This document shows, in pieces, positions 20,801 through 31,186 of a stretch of 64,000 nucleotides of DNA. The translations under genes and the position numbers were made by a program. The notes beneath the pieces are model-generated. The model was not told the origin of the DNA, searched no databases, and was given only the letters and a program-made list of their open reading frames with translations. The DNA is from Symsagittifera roscoffensis. Taxonomy: Eukaryota > Xenacoelomorpha > Acoela > Convolutidae. The DNA lies in assembly GCF_963678635.1 (NCBI RefSeq), contig NC_087071.1, positions 10,357,588-10,421,587 of the forward strand, in the 5' to 3' direction. Positions within the stretch are counted from its first letter, which is position 1, and every line of letters starts with the position of its first letter.

Positions 20801-21689
20801 TGGTGATTGGTGTTGTGTGGTTAACGTTTAAGATTGGTTTTAGTGCGTATTCTTATTGTTTATTAGGTGTATACTTAAACTGTGTCATAAAAAACCAATG
20901 ATTTATAAAAAAAACACTCAAATCCGTTCCTTCCTTTTGGGTTTTCGTTATTTTCTTCCTTAGTTTCAGTAATTGGTAGCTTTTACTGATGGATGATTTA
21001 GGTTTAAGTTACGTTAAGGTGGATAGAATTAAAATGAGTTTAAGAAAAGTTGAGGATAAGCCTCGAGAATTGACGAAGGATTAGAATAAATAGCAACAAG
21101 CGTGGTTTGGGATAATGTGATGAAGAATTCAATTTATCATACAATTTAGGGTACTCTTAGATCGCACATATGACCACTTAACCCCCTCGAAAAAAATAAT
21201 GAAGATATTTAATAAGTTTTTGAGCACTTTAGTTTAATATAGAATTTCGTTAATTTTAGTGATGATAACTTTAAACTGAAGTTTTGGTATGTAATTAGTG
21301 GATTACTGGACAAAACGGGTATATCTTACTAGTGGACTTAGGCAGAGAACGATTCTTTCAGAAATTTTATATATTATTATAATAATAGATAATAGTTAAG
21401 TTCATGAGCTAATGTCAGTTAGAAAGCCGTCTAATAGACCTCGAGGTGGAGGAATATCGTGGGCGACTGCTAGCGCAGGGGGATGCCTTTCGCAAGAACC
21501 CTACTAGAAATATCTGTCAAGTAGAAGACAATAAATTGTGTTTCTATCGATAGATACCCATTGTGTCTGGCTTTTTGAGGTTGGAAACTAATCTGACAAA
21601 TACTCACAGATCCTAATATAAAATATTTTTTTGAATTTTAAAAGCTGTTTCGAGTTTGCTGGAAAAAGAATTTCTTAAGGAGTAGTTCT
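20801..21689. other. Remaining leader of element 1
   Basis: No open frame or recognised motif is seen between the TGAAAC-rich stretch and the primer-binding site. It belongs to the untranslated leader of the element. Confidence 0.5.
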
Positions 21690-21706
21690 CTGCTGCAGTC
21701 GCACCA
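21690..21706 (-). promoter_or_regulatory. tRNA primer-binding site of element 1
   Basis: Two bases inside the 5' LTR the element strand reads TGGTGCGACTGCAGCAG. A TGG start in this position is the complement of the CCA tail of a tRNA primer. The first nine bases are identical to the primer site of element 2, so both probably use the same tRNA, which I could not identify. Confidence 0.75.
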
Positions 21707-21708
21707 GT

Positions 21709-22857
21709 TTTACTAAGCGTTTATTGCTGGTTAAATGCTTAGTAATTTTATCCTAAATTATAAGTCTCACCTTAGATCGTCAAATTGTCTTGACAAAAAG
21801 TAGAGTAGAAAAAATAGTTAGAAAAGGTATGAATTAATTAGTTGGTTAAATACAAAGCACTGGGTTATTAGATTATATAAATGAATCGAACAGCTTAAAG
21901 AAATATACCTATGAGGGGAGGTTGAGCTAATCTTATTTTGTTCATCAATATTTTATCTTCTTACTAAGGTCGGTGGCTGAGTAGAATGTATTGTTGCCCT
22001 TGATTTTGTCCAAGTCAGCGCTTCTGGTTGGGTCGTCTGAATCGTCTTGCCGTCGTACTTGGGGTAGTTGTAGTCCAGACTTCCTCGGTTGTGCGATTTC
22101 GAGTGTCTCGATTTATAATTTTTCAAAAGTTAAAATGAGAATTTATTCTCTTTTTATAAGTGAAAAGGGCTAGATTAATTTCAGTGTTATGGCAGAAAAG
22201 AAAAATTATTTATTTTTAAAAGATCTGGCTGGAGAAAAACTGACTAGCTGCTTACTGAGCAAAATGAAACACTGAAGATTTCAGGCCAGTCCTTTTGCTC
22301 GTAAGCATAAACCGGCGGCTGATTCAATCTTTAATTATTCAGGTTTCACCTGCTCCTTTGTTCTCCCTTTCTTATAAGGGAATTTTCAACTAGTTTTTAT
22401 TTGATTATTTCAAATCAAATATCTTCAACTTATTAGTCCTCTTTGAAGAAAACCGCAGCCTTCAGTTTGTCTGATTAAAAATTCATATTACTTTCTCTGA
22501 TGCATCATATTGCAGGTGCATCTATGCTAAATCAAAGCAAGGAGAATTTTAGTGCAGCCGGCAAGACTGCTAAATATTTATCCAGTTTGTTTCAAGTTAA
22601 GTTAAAAGGGACTTATTAATAATCGCCGCCCTTTTAAAATATTGAGCATGAAAAAATGAGAAAAATTGGACAAGTATTTAAAAAGGAGTGGATTTTCAAA
22701 ACAAGATTTTATAGTCCTAATAAGAGTAAATCAGTCAATATCTGATTTAGTGAAAAGAGGCTTTAATTTAAATGGCACGCTCCAATTTAGAATTGGGTCG
22801 TTAAATAAACAATTAAGACAATGGTCTTTTGTGTGTGTAGTATTTCGCAATACTACA
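21709..22857 (-). repeat. 5' LTR of element 1
   Basis: Direct repeat of 3617-4762. It drives transcription of the element towards lower coordinates. On the element strand a TATAAAAAG box (22158-22150) is followed by AATAAA (22147-22142). A second copy of the terminal hairpin lies at 22836-22857. Confidence 0.93.
22142..22158 (-). promoter_or_regulatory. TATA-like box in the 5' LTR of element 1
   Basis: TATAAAAAG lies on the minus strand and would direct transcripts into the element. The closely following AATAAA must be bypassed in this LTR for full-length RNA. Motif-based assignment only. Confidence 0.4.
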
Positions 22858-23063
22858 TATAACACCCGGCAAAATCGATAAACTACTTTTTACTCGTTGA
22901 TATAAGTAATTTTTGAAAAAAACTTGTTCTTTCCGAAAAAAACATATAAAACAGTCGAAAATGAAAATAACTGATTTATAAAACAACCCTGAAGTTATAT
23001 AAAACAATTATAATAGAATAAACAAAAGTTGAACATTCACGATTAGAGAGAACAAATATGGCG
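22858..23063. other. Spacer between the TIR-TPR gene and element 1
   Basis: About 206 bp of AT-rich sequence containing the right TATA target duplication and probably the 3' UTR of the host gene. No canonical AATAAA was found on the minus strand, so the polyadenylation site may now lie in the element or use a variant signal. Confidence 0.45.
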
Positions 23064-25672
23064 TTAATCGTTGAAATAAAAGTTACCATTTCCCGTCGGA
23101 GAAGATGGAAGCACATGTGTTTGTTGTGTCTGCAAGCGATTCTTGACAATCTCCATCTCAGCACGTGTACTTTTCAGATATGGATTATTGTCGGGCAGTG
23201 TGCCTGTTCGTATGGTCATTGCTTTAGTGAGACAATCCAGGGCTAAATGCAACTCGCCGGTGTTTTTATAAAGCACACCCATGTTGTTGTAAGAGGTGGC
23301 CACATTCGGATGCCGCTCCCCCAGCGTCTCTAGTTTAATGTCAAGACTCAGCGTATGCAGACTGAGAGCTTCTTTGTGATTGCCCATTTCATAGTGCGTG
23401 TTTGCCATGTTGTTGTAAGAGGCGGCCACATCCGGATGCCGCTGCCCCAGTGTCTCTAGTTGAATGTCAAGACTCAGCGTGTACAGACGGAGAGCCTCTT
23501 TGTGATTGCCCATTGCTTTGTGCGTGAGGCCCATGTTGTTGTAAGAGGTGGCCACACCCGGATGCCGCTCCCCCAGCGTCTCTAGTTTGATGTCAAGACT
23601 CAGCGTGTACAGACGGAGAGCCTCTTTGTGATTGCCCATTGCAGAGTGCGTAGTGGCCATGTTGTTGTAAGAGGTGGCCACATCCGGATGCCGCTCCCCC
23701 AGCGTCTCTAGTCTGATGTCAAGACTCAGCGTGTGCAGATGGAGAGCCTCTTTGTGATTGCCCATATCATAGTGCGTGTTTGCCATGTTGTTGTAAGAGG
23801 CGGCCACATCCGGATGCCGCTGCCCCAGTGTCTCTAGTTGAATGTCAAGACTCAGCGTGTACAGACGGAGAGCCTCTTTGTGATTGCCCATTGCTTTGTG
23901 CGTGAGGCCCATGTTGTTGTAAGAGGTGGCCACATCCGGATGCCGCTCCCCCAGCGTCTCTAGTTTAATGTCAAGACTCAGCGATTCCAGACGGAGAGCC
24001 TCTTTGTGATTGCCCATTGCAGAGTGCGTAGTGGCCATGTTGTTGTAAGAGGTGGCCACATCCGGATGCCGCTCCCCCAGCGTCTCTAGTCTGATGTCAA
24101 GACTCAGCGTGTGCAGATGGAGAGCCTCTTTGTGATTGCCCATATCATAGTGCGTGTTTGCCATGTTGTTGTAAGAGGCGGCCACATCCGGATGCCGCTG
24201 CCCCAGTGTCTCTAGTTGAATGTCAAGACTCAGCGTGTACAGACGGAGAGCCTCTTTGTGATTGCCCATTGCTTTGTGCGTGAGGCCCATGTTGTTGTAA
24301 GAGGTGGCCACATCCGGATGCCGCTCCCCCAGCGTCTCTAGTTTAATGTCAAGACTCAGCGTTTCCAGACGGAGAGCCTCTTTGTGATTGCCCATTGCAG
24401 AGTGCGTAGTGGCCATGTTGTTGTAAGAGGTGGCCACATCCGGATGCCGCTGCCCCAGTGTCTCTAGTTTAATGTCAAGACTCAGCGTATGCAGACTGAG
24501 AGCTTCTTTGTGATTGCCCATTTCATAGTGCGTGTTTGCCATGTTGTTGTAAGAGGCGGCCACATCCGGATGCCGCTGCCCCAGTGTCTCTAGTTGAATG
24601 TCAAGACTCAGCGTGTACAGACGGAGAGCCTCTTTGTGATTGCCCATTGCTTTGTGCGTGAGGCCCATGTTGTTGTAAGAGGTGGCCACACCCGGATGCC
24701 GCTCCCCCAGCGTCTCTAGTTTGATGTCAAGACTCAGCGTGTACAGACGGAGAGCCTCTTTGTGATTGCCCATATCATCGTGTGTAACGGCCATGTTGTT
24801 GTAAGAGTCGGCCACATTCGGATGCCGCTCCCCCAGCGTCTCTAGTCTGATGTCAAGACTCAGCGTGTGCAGATGGAGAGCCTCTTTGTGATTGCCCATA
24901 TCATAGTGCGTGTTTGCCATGTTGTTGTAAGAGGCGGCCACATCCGGATGCCGCTGCCCCAGTGTCTCTAGTTGAATGTCAAGACTCAGCGTGTACAGAC
25001 GGAGAGCCTCTTTGTGATTGCCCATTGCAGAGTGCGTAGTGGCCATGTTGTTGTAAGAGGTGGCCACACCCGGATGCCGCTCCCCCAGCGTCTCTAGTTT
25101 GATGTCAAGACTCAGCGTGTACAGACGGAGAGCCTCTTTGTGATTGCCCATATCATCGTGTGTGTTTGCCATGTTGTTGTAAGAGGCGGCCACATCCGGA
25201 TGCCGCTCCCCCAGCGTCTCTAGTCTGATGTCAAGACTCAGCGTGAACAGACGGAGAGCCTCTTTGTGATTGCCCATATCATAGTGCGTGCTGCCCATGT
25301 TGTTGTAAGAGGTGGCCACATTCGGATGCCGCTCCCCCAGCGTCTCTAGTCTGATGTCAAGACTCAGCGTGAACAGACGGAGAGCCTCTTTGTGATTGCC
25401 CATTGAATAGTGCGTTTTGGCCATGTTGTTGTAAGAGGTGGCCACATCCGGATGCCGCTCCCCCAGCGTCTCTAGTCTGATGTCAAGACTCAGCGTGTGC
25501 AGATGGAGAGCCTCTTTGTGATTGCCCATTGCAGAGTGCGTGTTGGCCATGTTGTTGTAAGGGATGGCCAATGACTCGTGTTTTTCACCGAACTTGCTTG
25601 TCCGTATTTCTGCATACCGCTGGTAATGATGCAGAGCGTCACTCCTCGTCTCAAGCTGTTGACACACGCGGG
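23064..25672 (-). CDS. TIR-TPR gene, exon 4: tandem TPR array
   Basis: The exon starts at 25672 after the acceptor TTCTTGCTTCAG and ends at TAA. It is entered in phase 1, which matches the donor of exon 3. A short helical lead-in is followed by 18 almost identical 42-residue repeats of kinesin-light-chain TPR type (SYNNMANTHYDMGNHKEAL and TLSLDIxLETLGERHPDVA), then one degenerate repeat and a polar tail of about 40 residues. Repeats differ only at about nine positions. TPR solenoids bind proteins or peptides, and tandem arrays fused to TIR-like domains are typical of sensors. This exon alone codes about 74% of the protein. Confidence 0.9.
23270..25590 (-). repeat. 126-bp coding minisatellite with three-unit higher order
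   Basis: The TPR array is a tandem DNA repeat of 126 bp with very high identity between units. Units 9-11, 12-14 and 15-17 repeat the same order of variants (ANTH, ATTH, GLTH types), so the array grew recently in blocks of three units (378 bp). Such arrays change copy number easily and may be miscounted in assemblies. Confidence 0.85.
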
Positions 25673-27275
25673 CTGAAGCAAGAAATATGACAGTAACACT
25701 TTAGTCATTGTTTGTAAATAAACTACGAAGTTGTTGCTAACAGGTCAAACAACTACACTTTTTGTTCAACGCGAGCAAGCAAATCAATGTCCGTACATGT
25801 AACATGTACCATTATATTTTCGTGATGAGAAATTTCATAAATGAGTTTATACGACTGTTGTACAGAGTCAGGGGGAGAATAACAGAATCGTCCCCTGGGA
25901 GAATCCAGAATCGATTATTTTTGTTGGTTTAGAAACGTCTAGGGGTGTTTATACAACCCTCCCAAAGCATGAAATATCAATTCTGGACCATTTGGGGTTT
26001 CAGAAGAACCATTCCAGTTCGCCTGACCAAAAACTGCCATATTAGTAGATTCCAAATTTGATGGTTCTTTTTAAAATTCTAATTTTTACCATTTTCCTTT
26101 TCTAATGAACTTTCTGACCTAAATATCACTATATATCACCAGTGTACCTTTATATTCATAATTAAAATTGAATTTAAGCTAATTTTTTTAATTTATTGCT
26201 TAAAGTACCCCATACTATAAATTACAAATAATTCATTTCAAACCATTTAAAATCAACGGGAAGTAAGTCAATCCACTCAGAAGATAACGCATTTCGTCTA
26301 AAAGTGCTTGGCCAATAAATTTCGAAATGGGCTGTAAATTTTTGTACAAATTGTTGCTAAGTGATCAGCGCGCGCTAACCAACAACGTCATTCTAACCGT
26401 TATTGAAGCCTGTTACAAGTATTAAAGTCAAGTGATCGAAAACCCACAGTTTGTTCAAAAATACTCATCCACTGACTTTTGAGAGTTTTCGAATGTCGAA
26501 AAGTGACATGCTAATCTTTTAACTTTTATAAACTTTTCTTGACCAAAATAAGTCTTCTAAAATTATTAACAAAACAGCCAAGCACGTCTCGGTGTTATGC
26601 GCAATCGAACCAATTACTAATGTGTGAAAAGTCAACTGCTGCATTTTCAAAAAAGAACAAGATCCCTTTCCAAAAAAACTGTTTCCTGTCGTGTCAAACA
26701 TTGGCTAGGTTGACACACAAGTTAGAAATGGCGTAAGCCAGTGGCACTTTGTGTGCTTATATCCAGGGTACGGCACAATCATATTTATATTCTATTGCAA
26801 TAACTTATCGTTGTTGAAAGTTGAACTTTCGTCGTGCAATAAAATACTGCCCCTTGAATGATTTCTGCAATACAACATGCAATATTTCTGCAGATGGTTT
26901 TCAAAAAAGTTTAGTGAACAAGTGTTTTTATTGTATCGATATCCCAAAATTTTGTGTTGTAGTGCTACATGTAATACAACTGAAGTTCCAAGTTAGTAGG
27001 TAGTACTACTAGTAGGCTCTTCCTATAATCCTTGTAAGTTTATCCAGCCGTACTGAAAAACCGTTCCGGGATATTCGATGTCGGGCTGATGAAGCTGGTT
27101 TCCATAAAGGCACATGTCAAGACCAGCTCTTTTTAAATCGAAAATATTGCAATTCATTGCACTGTTTTGTACCAATATTTTGCAATACCAATATGTTTTT
27201 GCCATGCCCTGCTTATAGCCCACAGGTGGACAAAGTTTGAACAGAAATTTGTGTCCGACTTACCGAGGGACGTTC
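25673..27275. other. Intron 3 of the TIR-TPR gene, 3' part
   Basis: AT-rich intronic sequence with the acceptor at its low-coordinate end. No gene, RNA or mobile element was recognised. It ends in GTTC (27272-27275), the left target duplication of element 2. Confidence 0.6.
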
Positions 27276-27685
27276 TGAGTTAGAACCGAGTTGGTTAACT
27301 CATAGAGTAATTTCGGATAGGGTACACCGTCTGCTCGTCACGCTATCTTATTTTCGGCCGGATAGATTCGTGCAACTTCTTAGTCTAATACCGATCCTAA
27401 TCTTACTCTTATACTATCTAGTCTCAGGTTGTTTAACTAGTCTCTGCTAGGCTCAATAGATCTAGGGTATACTGGTTTATTGCGGTTGCTGAAGTGCTCG
27501 GGAGAGTCCAACTAATTTCTAAGTTAAATTCAAATCTCTCTGGTGCTGAAATTACAAGTAACTTCAGCACTTACAAATAAGTGGGTTGTTAGTTAGATGG
27601 ATCATGATTGGTTAATATTAAATACTTTACATTGGTAAAATATCTAATTTATCCAATCATAAAATGTAGTTTAGATCAGGTTCCA
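27276..27685 (-). repeat. 3' LTR of element 2
   Basis: 410 bp, matching 45380-45789 base for base as far as I can see. Bases just upstream on the element strand (ACCCGGATGGG) could serve as a short polypurine-like primer. Confidence 0.93.
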
Positions 27686-27689
27686 CCCA

Positions 27690-29299
27690 TCCGGGTTTTA
27701 CAGAGTTTTTTAGAATAGTTCTTCTGCTATTCGAAGGATGGATGATGGAAGTTGGTGTTTGGCGAACATCTTATTTCTTCTGTTTCCTTTTTGTTAAAGA
27801 AGTTCCAGGAAGCTGGAGTTAGAGACATAAGACGTTGTGTCTTCTAGTGACAACGACTAAGTCTTCGCAACAAACTCAAATCTGATTTCAGAATGGTTGG
27901 CTATGTCAGGTTTTTCTGTTCTGCGTGGAGAACTTCTTTTGTGTCTGATCTAGTTTGGGAATGGCGTGAAGATTGTGCGTGGAGGGGATGCCTGGTTACT
28001 CGGATCTGTACGTATACTTGAACATCGAGGTGGTCATTGGTCTAGTTCAATGAAGTCCTTTTCTGCGAAGTCAAGTCGTACTCTAAATCCTTTGAGTTGT
28101 GATTGTGAGTGGCATATCGATTGTGGTTGGTCATTCTCTCTCGAGTGTAGTGGGGTCGTTTTGTCTTTAGATGTTCGTCCTTGGTGTTGTATTCTGATCT
28201 ATGTATTGCATAATGTAATTTACATTTTATAAAACATTTATTAGTTTAATATTTTTTAATTATGATTTTAGTTAGTTGTTTTCACAAAAGCTTTTTGTTT
28301 TAGTTCGGTTATTTTGAAGAGTTACTCACACTTGAGTAGCTCTTATTAAAAATAGTGGTGTGGTCACAAAGCGTGGATGTAGCGCGGTGGGTTAGGCCGG
28401 CTATAGAGCATGCTCAGGACGTCCTTCCTGGTGGGTTAGGCCAGGAGTGGGAGTATGATTTCATGCGGTTTTTGTGAGGGGTCCTGTTATGTGACAACGT
28501 TTTATGTTGGGTTTGTTGTGGTTTTTCTTATGTCTTGTTGGTTATGTCCTTTTTCCAAAAATCAAATTGTTCGTGGTATGGGTTTGTCTTTCGACTTTTT
28601 TGTGTTTTATTATTTCTTTCTTAGACTTTATAATAGTCTTCAAAAGAATAAATTATCCAGTTTTAAACTGGGTTAATCCGGTTTGGGTACCGTTGGTTTC
28701 CTTTTCTTAGTCATGCTGTTATTCTATGATTTGTGGTATTTAGTAAGCTGCGTTGGTTAGTTTCGTTTAGTATATGATTCCTTTCCAACCGGGTTAAAGG
28801 AAAGTTTGAAACATGTTATTATATGTTAGAGTTGTTGACTGTGAAAACTTGAAACTGAAATTCATTATTTTAAACAATTCTTCGTGGGCGAGCTGTGCGA
28901 GTGTGGATAGAATTTCTGTGCGAATGAATGAAAATATCAAAAGGTTAGTACTGCAATTGCATTTTATTAATTTACTGCATAGAATTTGGAAATTTACTGC
29001 TAGTTATGGGGGAATTTTAAGTTACAAATTTTCATCATAATTAAATTTACTGCTTGTGGGGAAAATTTTAGAAATGAATTTACTGCATTGGTATTAAATT
29101 TATAAATTTATAAGTGTAAGAGATTAATAGAATTGTTGAAGTCTGTTTGATGAAATTTGCGATCTTTATTTGTTTTTTGTGGTTTTTGTAGGTGATCGTC
29201 GGATGAAGGCTAAAAATCTAAGGAAAACATGGATAAAGTATGGTGAGTTTTTTAATATTTCAATTAGTTAGTTATATTCATTTAATTCATACTTACCTG
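27690..29299. other. Untranslated 3' region of element 2
   Basis: About 1.6 kb between the last ORF and the 3' LTR. No minus-strand frame of interest was found and the plus-strand frames look accidental. The pair GTTACTCACACTTGAGTAGC near 28320 is a small inverted repeat. Such a long 3' untranslated region is unusual for an LTR element. Confidence 0.55.
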
Positions 29300-31186
29300 T
29301 TAGTCGTCGGGGAAAAAACCGTGGGGGAAGATGTCGTGAATTAGTTCTGAAGTTGTTAGTAGTTTAGCTAAGATGCGGATGATATTTTTAGTCTGAAGCA
29401 GTGGCCAAAGCAATTGAAGTGCCTTAATAGTGGTTAGTTCTTCAGTGCCAACTGCAAACTCATAAGGTGTGTTTTGGATTAGATTATATAATTTGTGATT
29501 GAATTTAGTGTTGTGGATGAATTCTAAAATTGGGATTTCTATAGGTTGTACAAACTCGTGCGGGATAAGGAAGGGTCGGGATTCTTCGGCGTTGAAGGTC
29601 TTGGTGATGGGACAGAAGATGTACATTTGGGTTATGGGGTCATAATTACGAAGAATACCATGGAGGTTAGTGTCTTTAATACAATATGTGAAATTTAGGA
29701 AAAATGGTGAAGTGTATTTGGAATTAATGAATTGAAAACGATGGTGTGGTTGTCTAGAGGGTGTGTGTAGGTCAAAGTGATTTTGGATGAAGCGATAATA
29801 ACTATATGTGTGGGTTTGTTTAGTGCGCAACATAATATCGTGTGAGCAGTGTAAATCTCTTTCGTGTGGTGCAAGGAAATGAAAGGTTAGTGAAAATATT
29901 TGGAAGCGTTCTTTGAAACTTTCGTATGCTTGTGTGTCTGTTAGTGCTTCTGAAATAATGTGATCAAACTTTCGGTCGAAGATGTTTAGTGTGAATATAT
30001 ATGGTGTCTTGATGAAAAATTTCTCGGTAATTTGTGGATTAGCGAAGCGATCGTCGTCTAAGAATTGATCTTGGTTAGCTCTGATGATGTTGTGATCATA
30101 GTATTCGAGTGTATATTCGTTAGCTCTAGGTGCAGTGTGTGTTTTTAGTGATTTTTTATATCCAACGTAAGTAAATTGTCTAGCGGTTAGTGGTGTAGTG
30201 AGTCGATATAGCATGTCCGTATTTCGCTCTATATCGATGTGAGTGTTAGATAAAGGTAAGCAAAGAGGGTTAGTAAAATGATAATATGAGGTCCAAGAGA
30301 GGGTGGGCATTAAAACGTATTCATCTACAAAGTTGCGTGTTTCGTTAGTGTCGTGGGGGGTATTTAAGGTGTATTGTGGGAATGAGGGTAAAGTGATGGC
30401 TAAAAATTCTTTTGTGTTAGTATGCTTGGGGTGGTTGATGTATTCACGGGCTGTTCCTGGTTTTGCTGGGAAAGGATGGTTGGGGAACTTTCTTTTAAAA
30501 GTGCGGTAAGCTCTATTAGTGTTGAGTGAAGATTCAGTTGATGTGGATGATGGTGCTAATGATTCAGTATAATTTGAAGAGGGTGTAGGGGTAGGGGGGT
30601 TGGATGAATTTATTGTGGAGGAGATTTGGTTTATGGTTGGGGTATTAAGGTGGTAGGGTTGCTGTTGAAGGGTAATAAAATTATCTAGCTCTGGGGAGAT
30701 TCGGGGGGTGTCTGGAGAATGAGATGATTGGTCAGAATGGTATGAGGAGTAGGTTGGGGTAACTTGGGAAGCATAAGAGGGTGTGGGGGTGATTGGGTCA
30801 GGGTTATTGGATAATATGGGTTGAAAAGGGGGTTGAGAAAAATTAGAAGAGTTATGAAAATTATTGGATGGGGATGGTTCTGAGTCGGCAAATTCATCGG
30901 GGGTTTCAATATTCGGGTTATTGAGTTGTGAGATGGAATATAAAACTGAGATGTGTGAATTAGTGTCGGAATTCATGCCTGATGTTACATTACTAGTGGA
31001 AAATCGGGTGGCGGAAAAGCAAAAAGTGGTATTATTGGGATTGGGGAGGTAAGATTGGTTGGGTGGGAATTTGATCGGTGTAGTGATCCAAGTTGGCGGC
31101 TCATCGTGGGCTAAAAAAATGATTATTTTGAGACTGAAAAGCGGTGGTATGGGGTTGTTCAATAATTTGTTCATAAGTATTATCAT
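29300..31186 (-). CDS. Unknown 628-residue protein downstream of env (element 2)
   Basis: A single open frame whose start overlaps the 3' end of env by 86 bp in another frame. The first 60 residues are hydrophobic and Pro-rich. Residues about 60-230 form a low-complexity Ser/Thr/Pro/Asn region, and residues about 240-628 look folded, with many aromatic residues and balanced charge. No transmembrane helix stands out and no motif of a known enzyme was recognised. Its place after env is where viruses and captured genes of large retroelements often sit. It is intact while env beside it is broken, which hints at selection or chance. Confidence 0.65.
   Translation of the reverse strand: MIILMNKLLNNPIPPLFSLKIIIFLAHDEPPTWITTPIKFPPNQSYLPNPNNTTFCFSATRFSTSNVTSGMNSDTNSHISVLYSISQLNNPNIETPDEFADSEPSPSNNFHNSSNFSQPPFQPILSNNPDPITPTPSYASQVTPTYSSYHSDQSSHSPDTPRISPELDNFITLQQQPYHLNTPTINQISSTINSSNPPTPTPSSNYTESLAPSSTSTESSLNTNRAYRTFKRKFPNHPFPAKPGTAREYINHPKHTNTKEFLAITLPSFPQYTLNTPHDTNETRNFVDEYVLMPTLSWTSYYHFTNPLCLPLSNTHIDIERNTDMLYRLTTPLTARQFTYVGYKKSLKTHTAPRANEYTLEYYDHNIIRANQDQFLDDDRFANPQITEKFFIKTPYIFTLNIFDRKFDHIISEALTDTQAYESFKERFQIFSLTFHFLAPHERDLHCSHDIMLRTKQTHTYSYYRFIQNHFDLHTPSRQPHHRFQFINSKYTSPFFLNFTYCIKDTNLHGILRNYDPITQMYIFCPITKTFNAEESRPFLIPHEFVQPIEIPILEFIHNTKFNHKLYNLIQNTPYEFAVGTEELTTIKALQLLWPLLQTKNIIRILAKLLTTSELIHDIFPHGFFPDD

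Larger units (their letters stand above)
3617..22857 (-). mobile_element. Element 1: giant 19.2 kb Ty3/gypsy-like retrotransposon with env and accessory genes
   Basis: Two direct repeats of about 1.15 kb (3617-4762 and 21709-22857) flank the element, and TATA is duplicated at 3613-3616 and 22858-22861. A primer-binding site lies two bases inside the right LTR and a purine tract abuts the left one, so the element reads on the minus strand. The gene order is family C pair, gag, pro, RT, RNase H, integrase, env, then a long array of small genes. Typical Ty3/gypsy elements are 5-9 kb. Several lesions break gag-pol, but env and most small genes are open. The insertion lies about 207 bp downstream of the stop codon of the TIR-TPR gene. 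Confidence 0.93.

Noticed and set aside
23064..25590. Non-coding satellite or CRISPR-like array in the 126-bp repeats
   Set aside because: The repeats are in frame, encode a clean TPR consensus and contain no spacers.
26764..26800. Further hAT end at CAGGGTACGG
   Set aside because: No matching inverted end or target duplication was found nearby.
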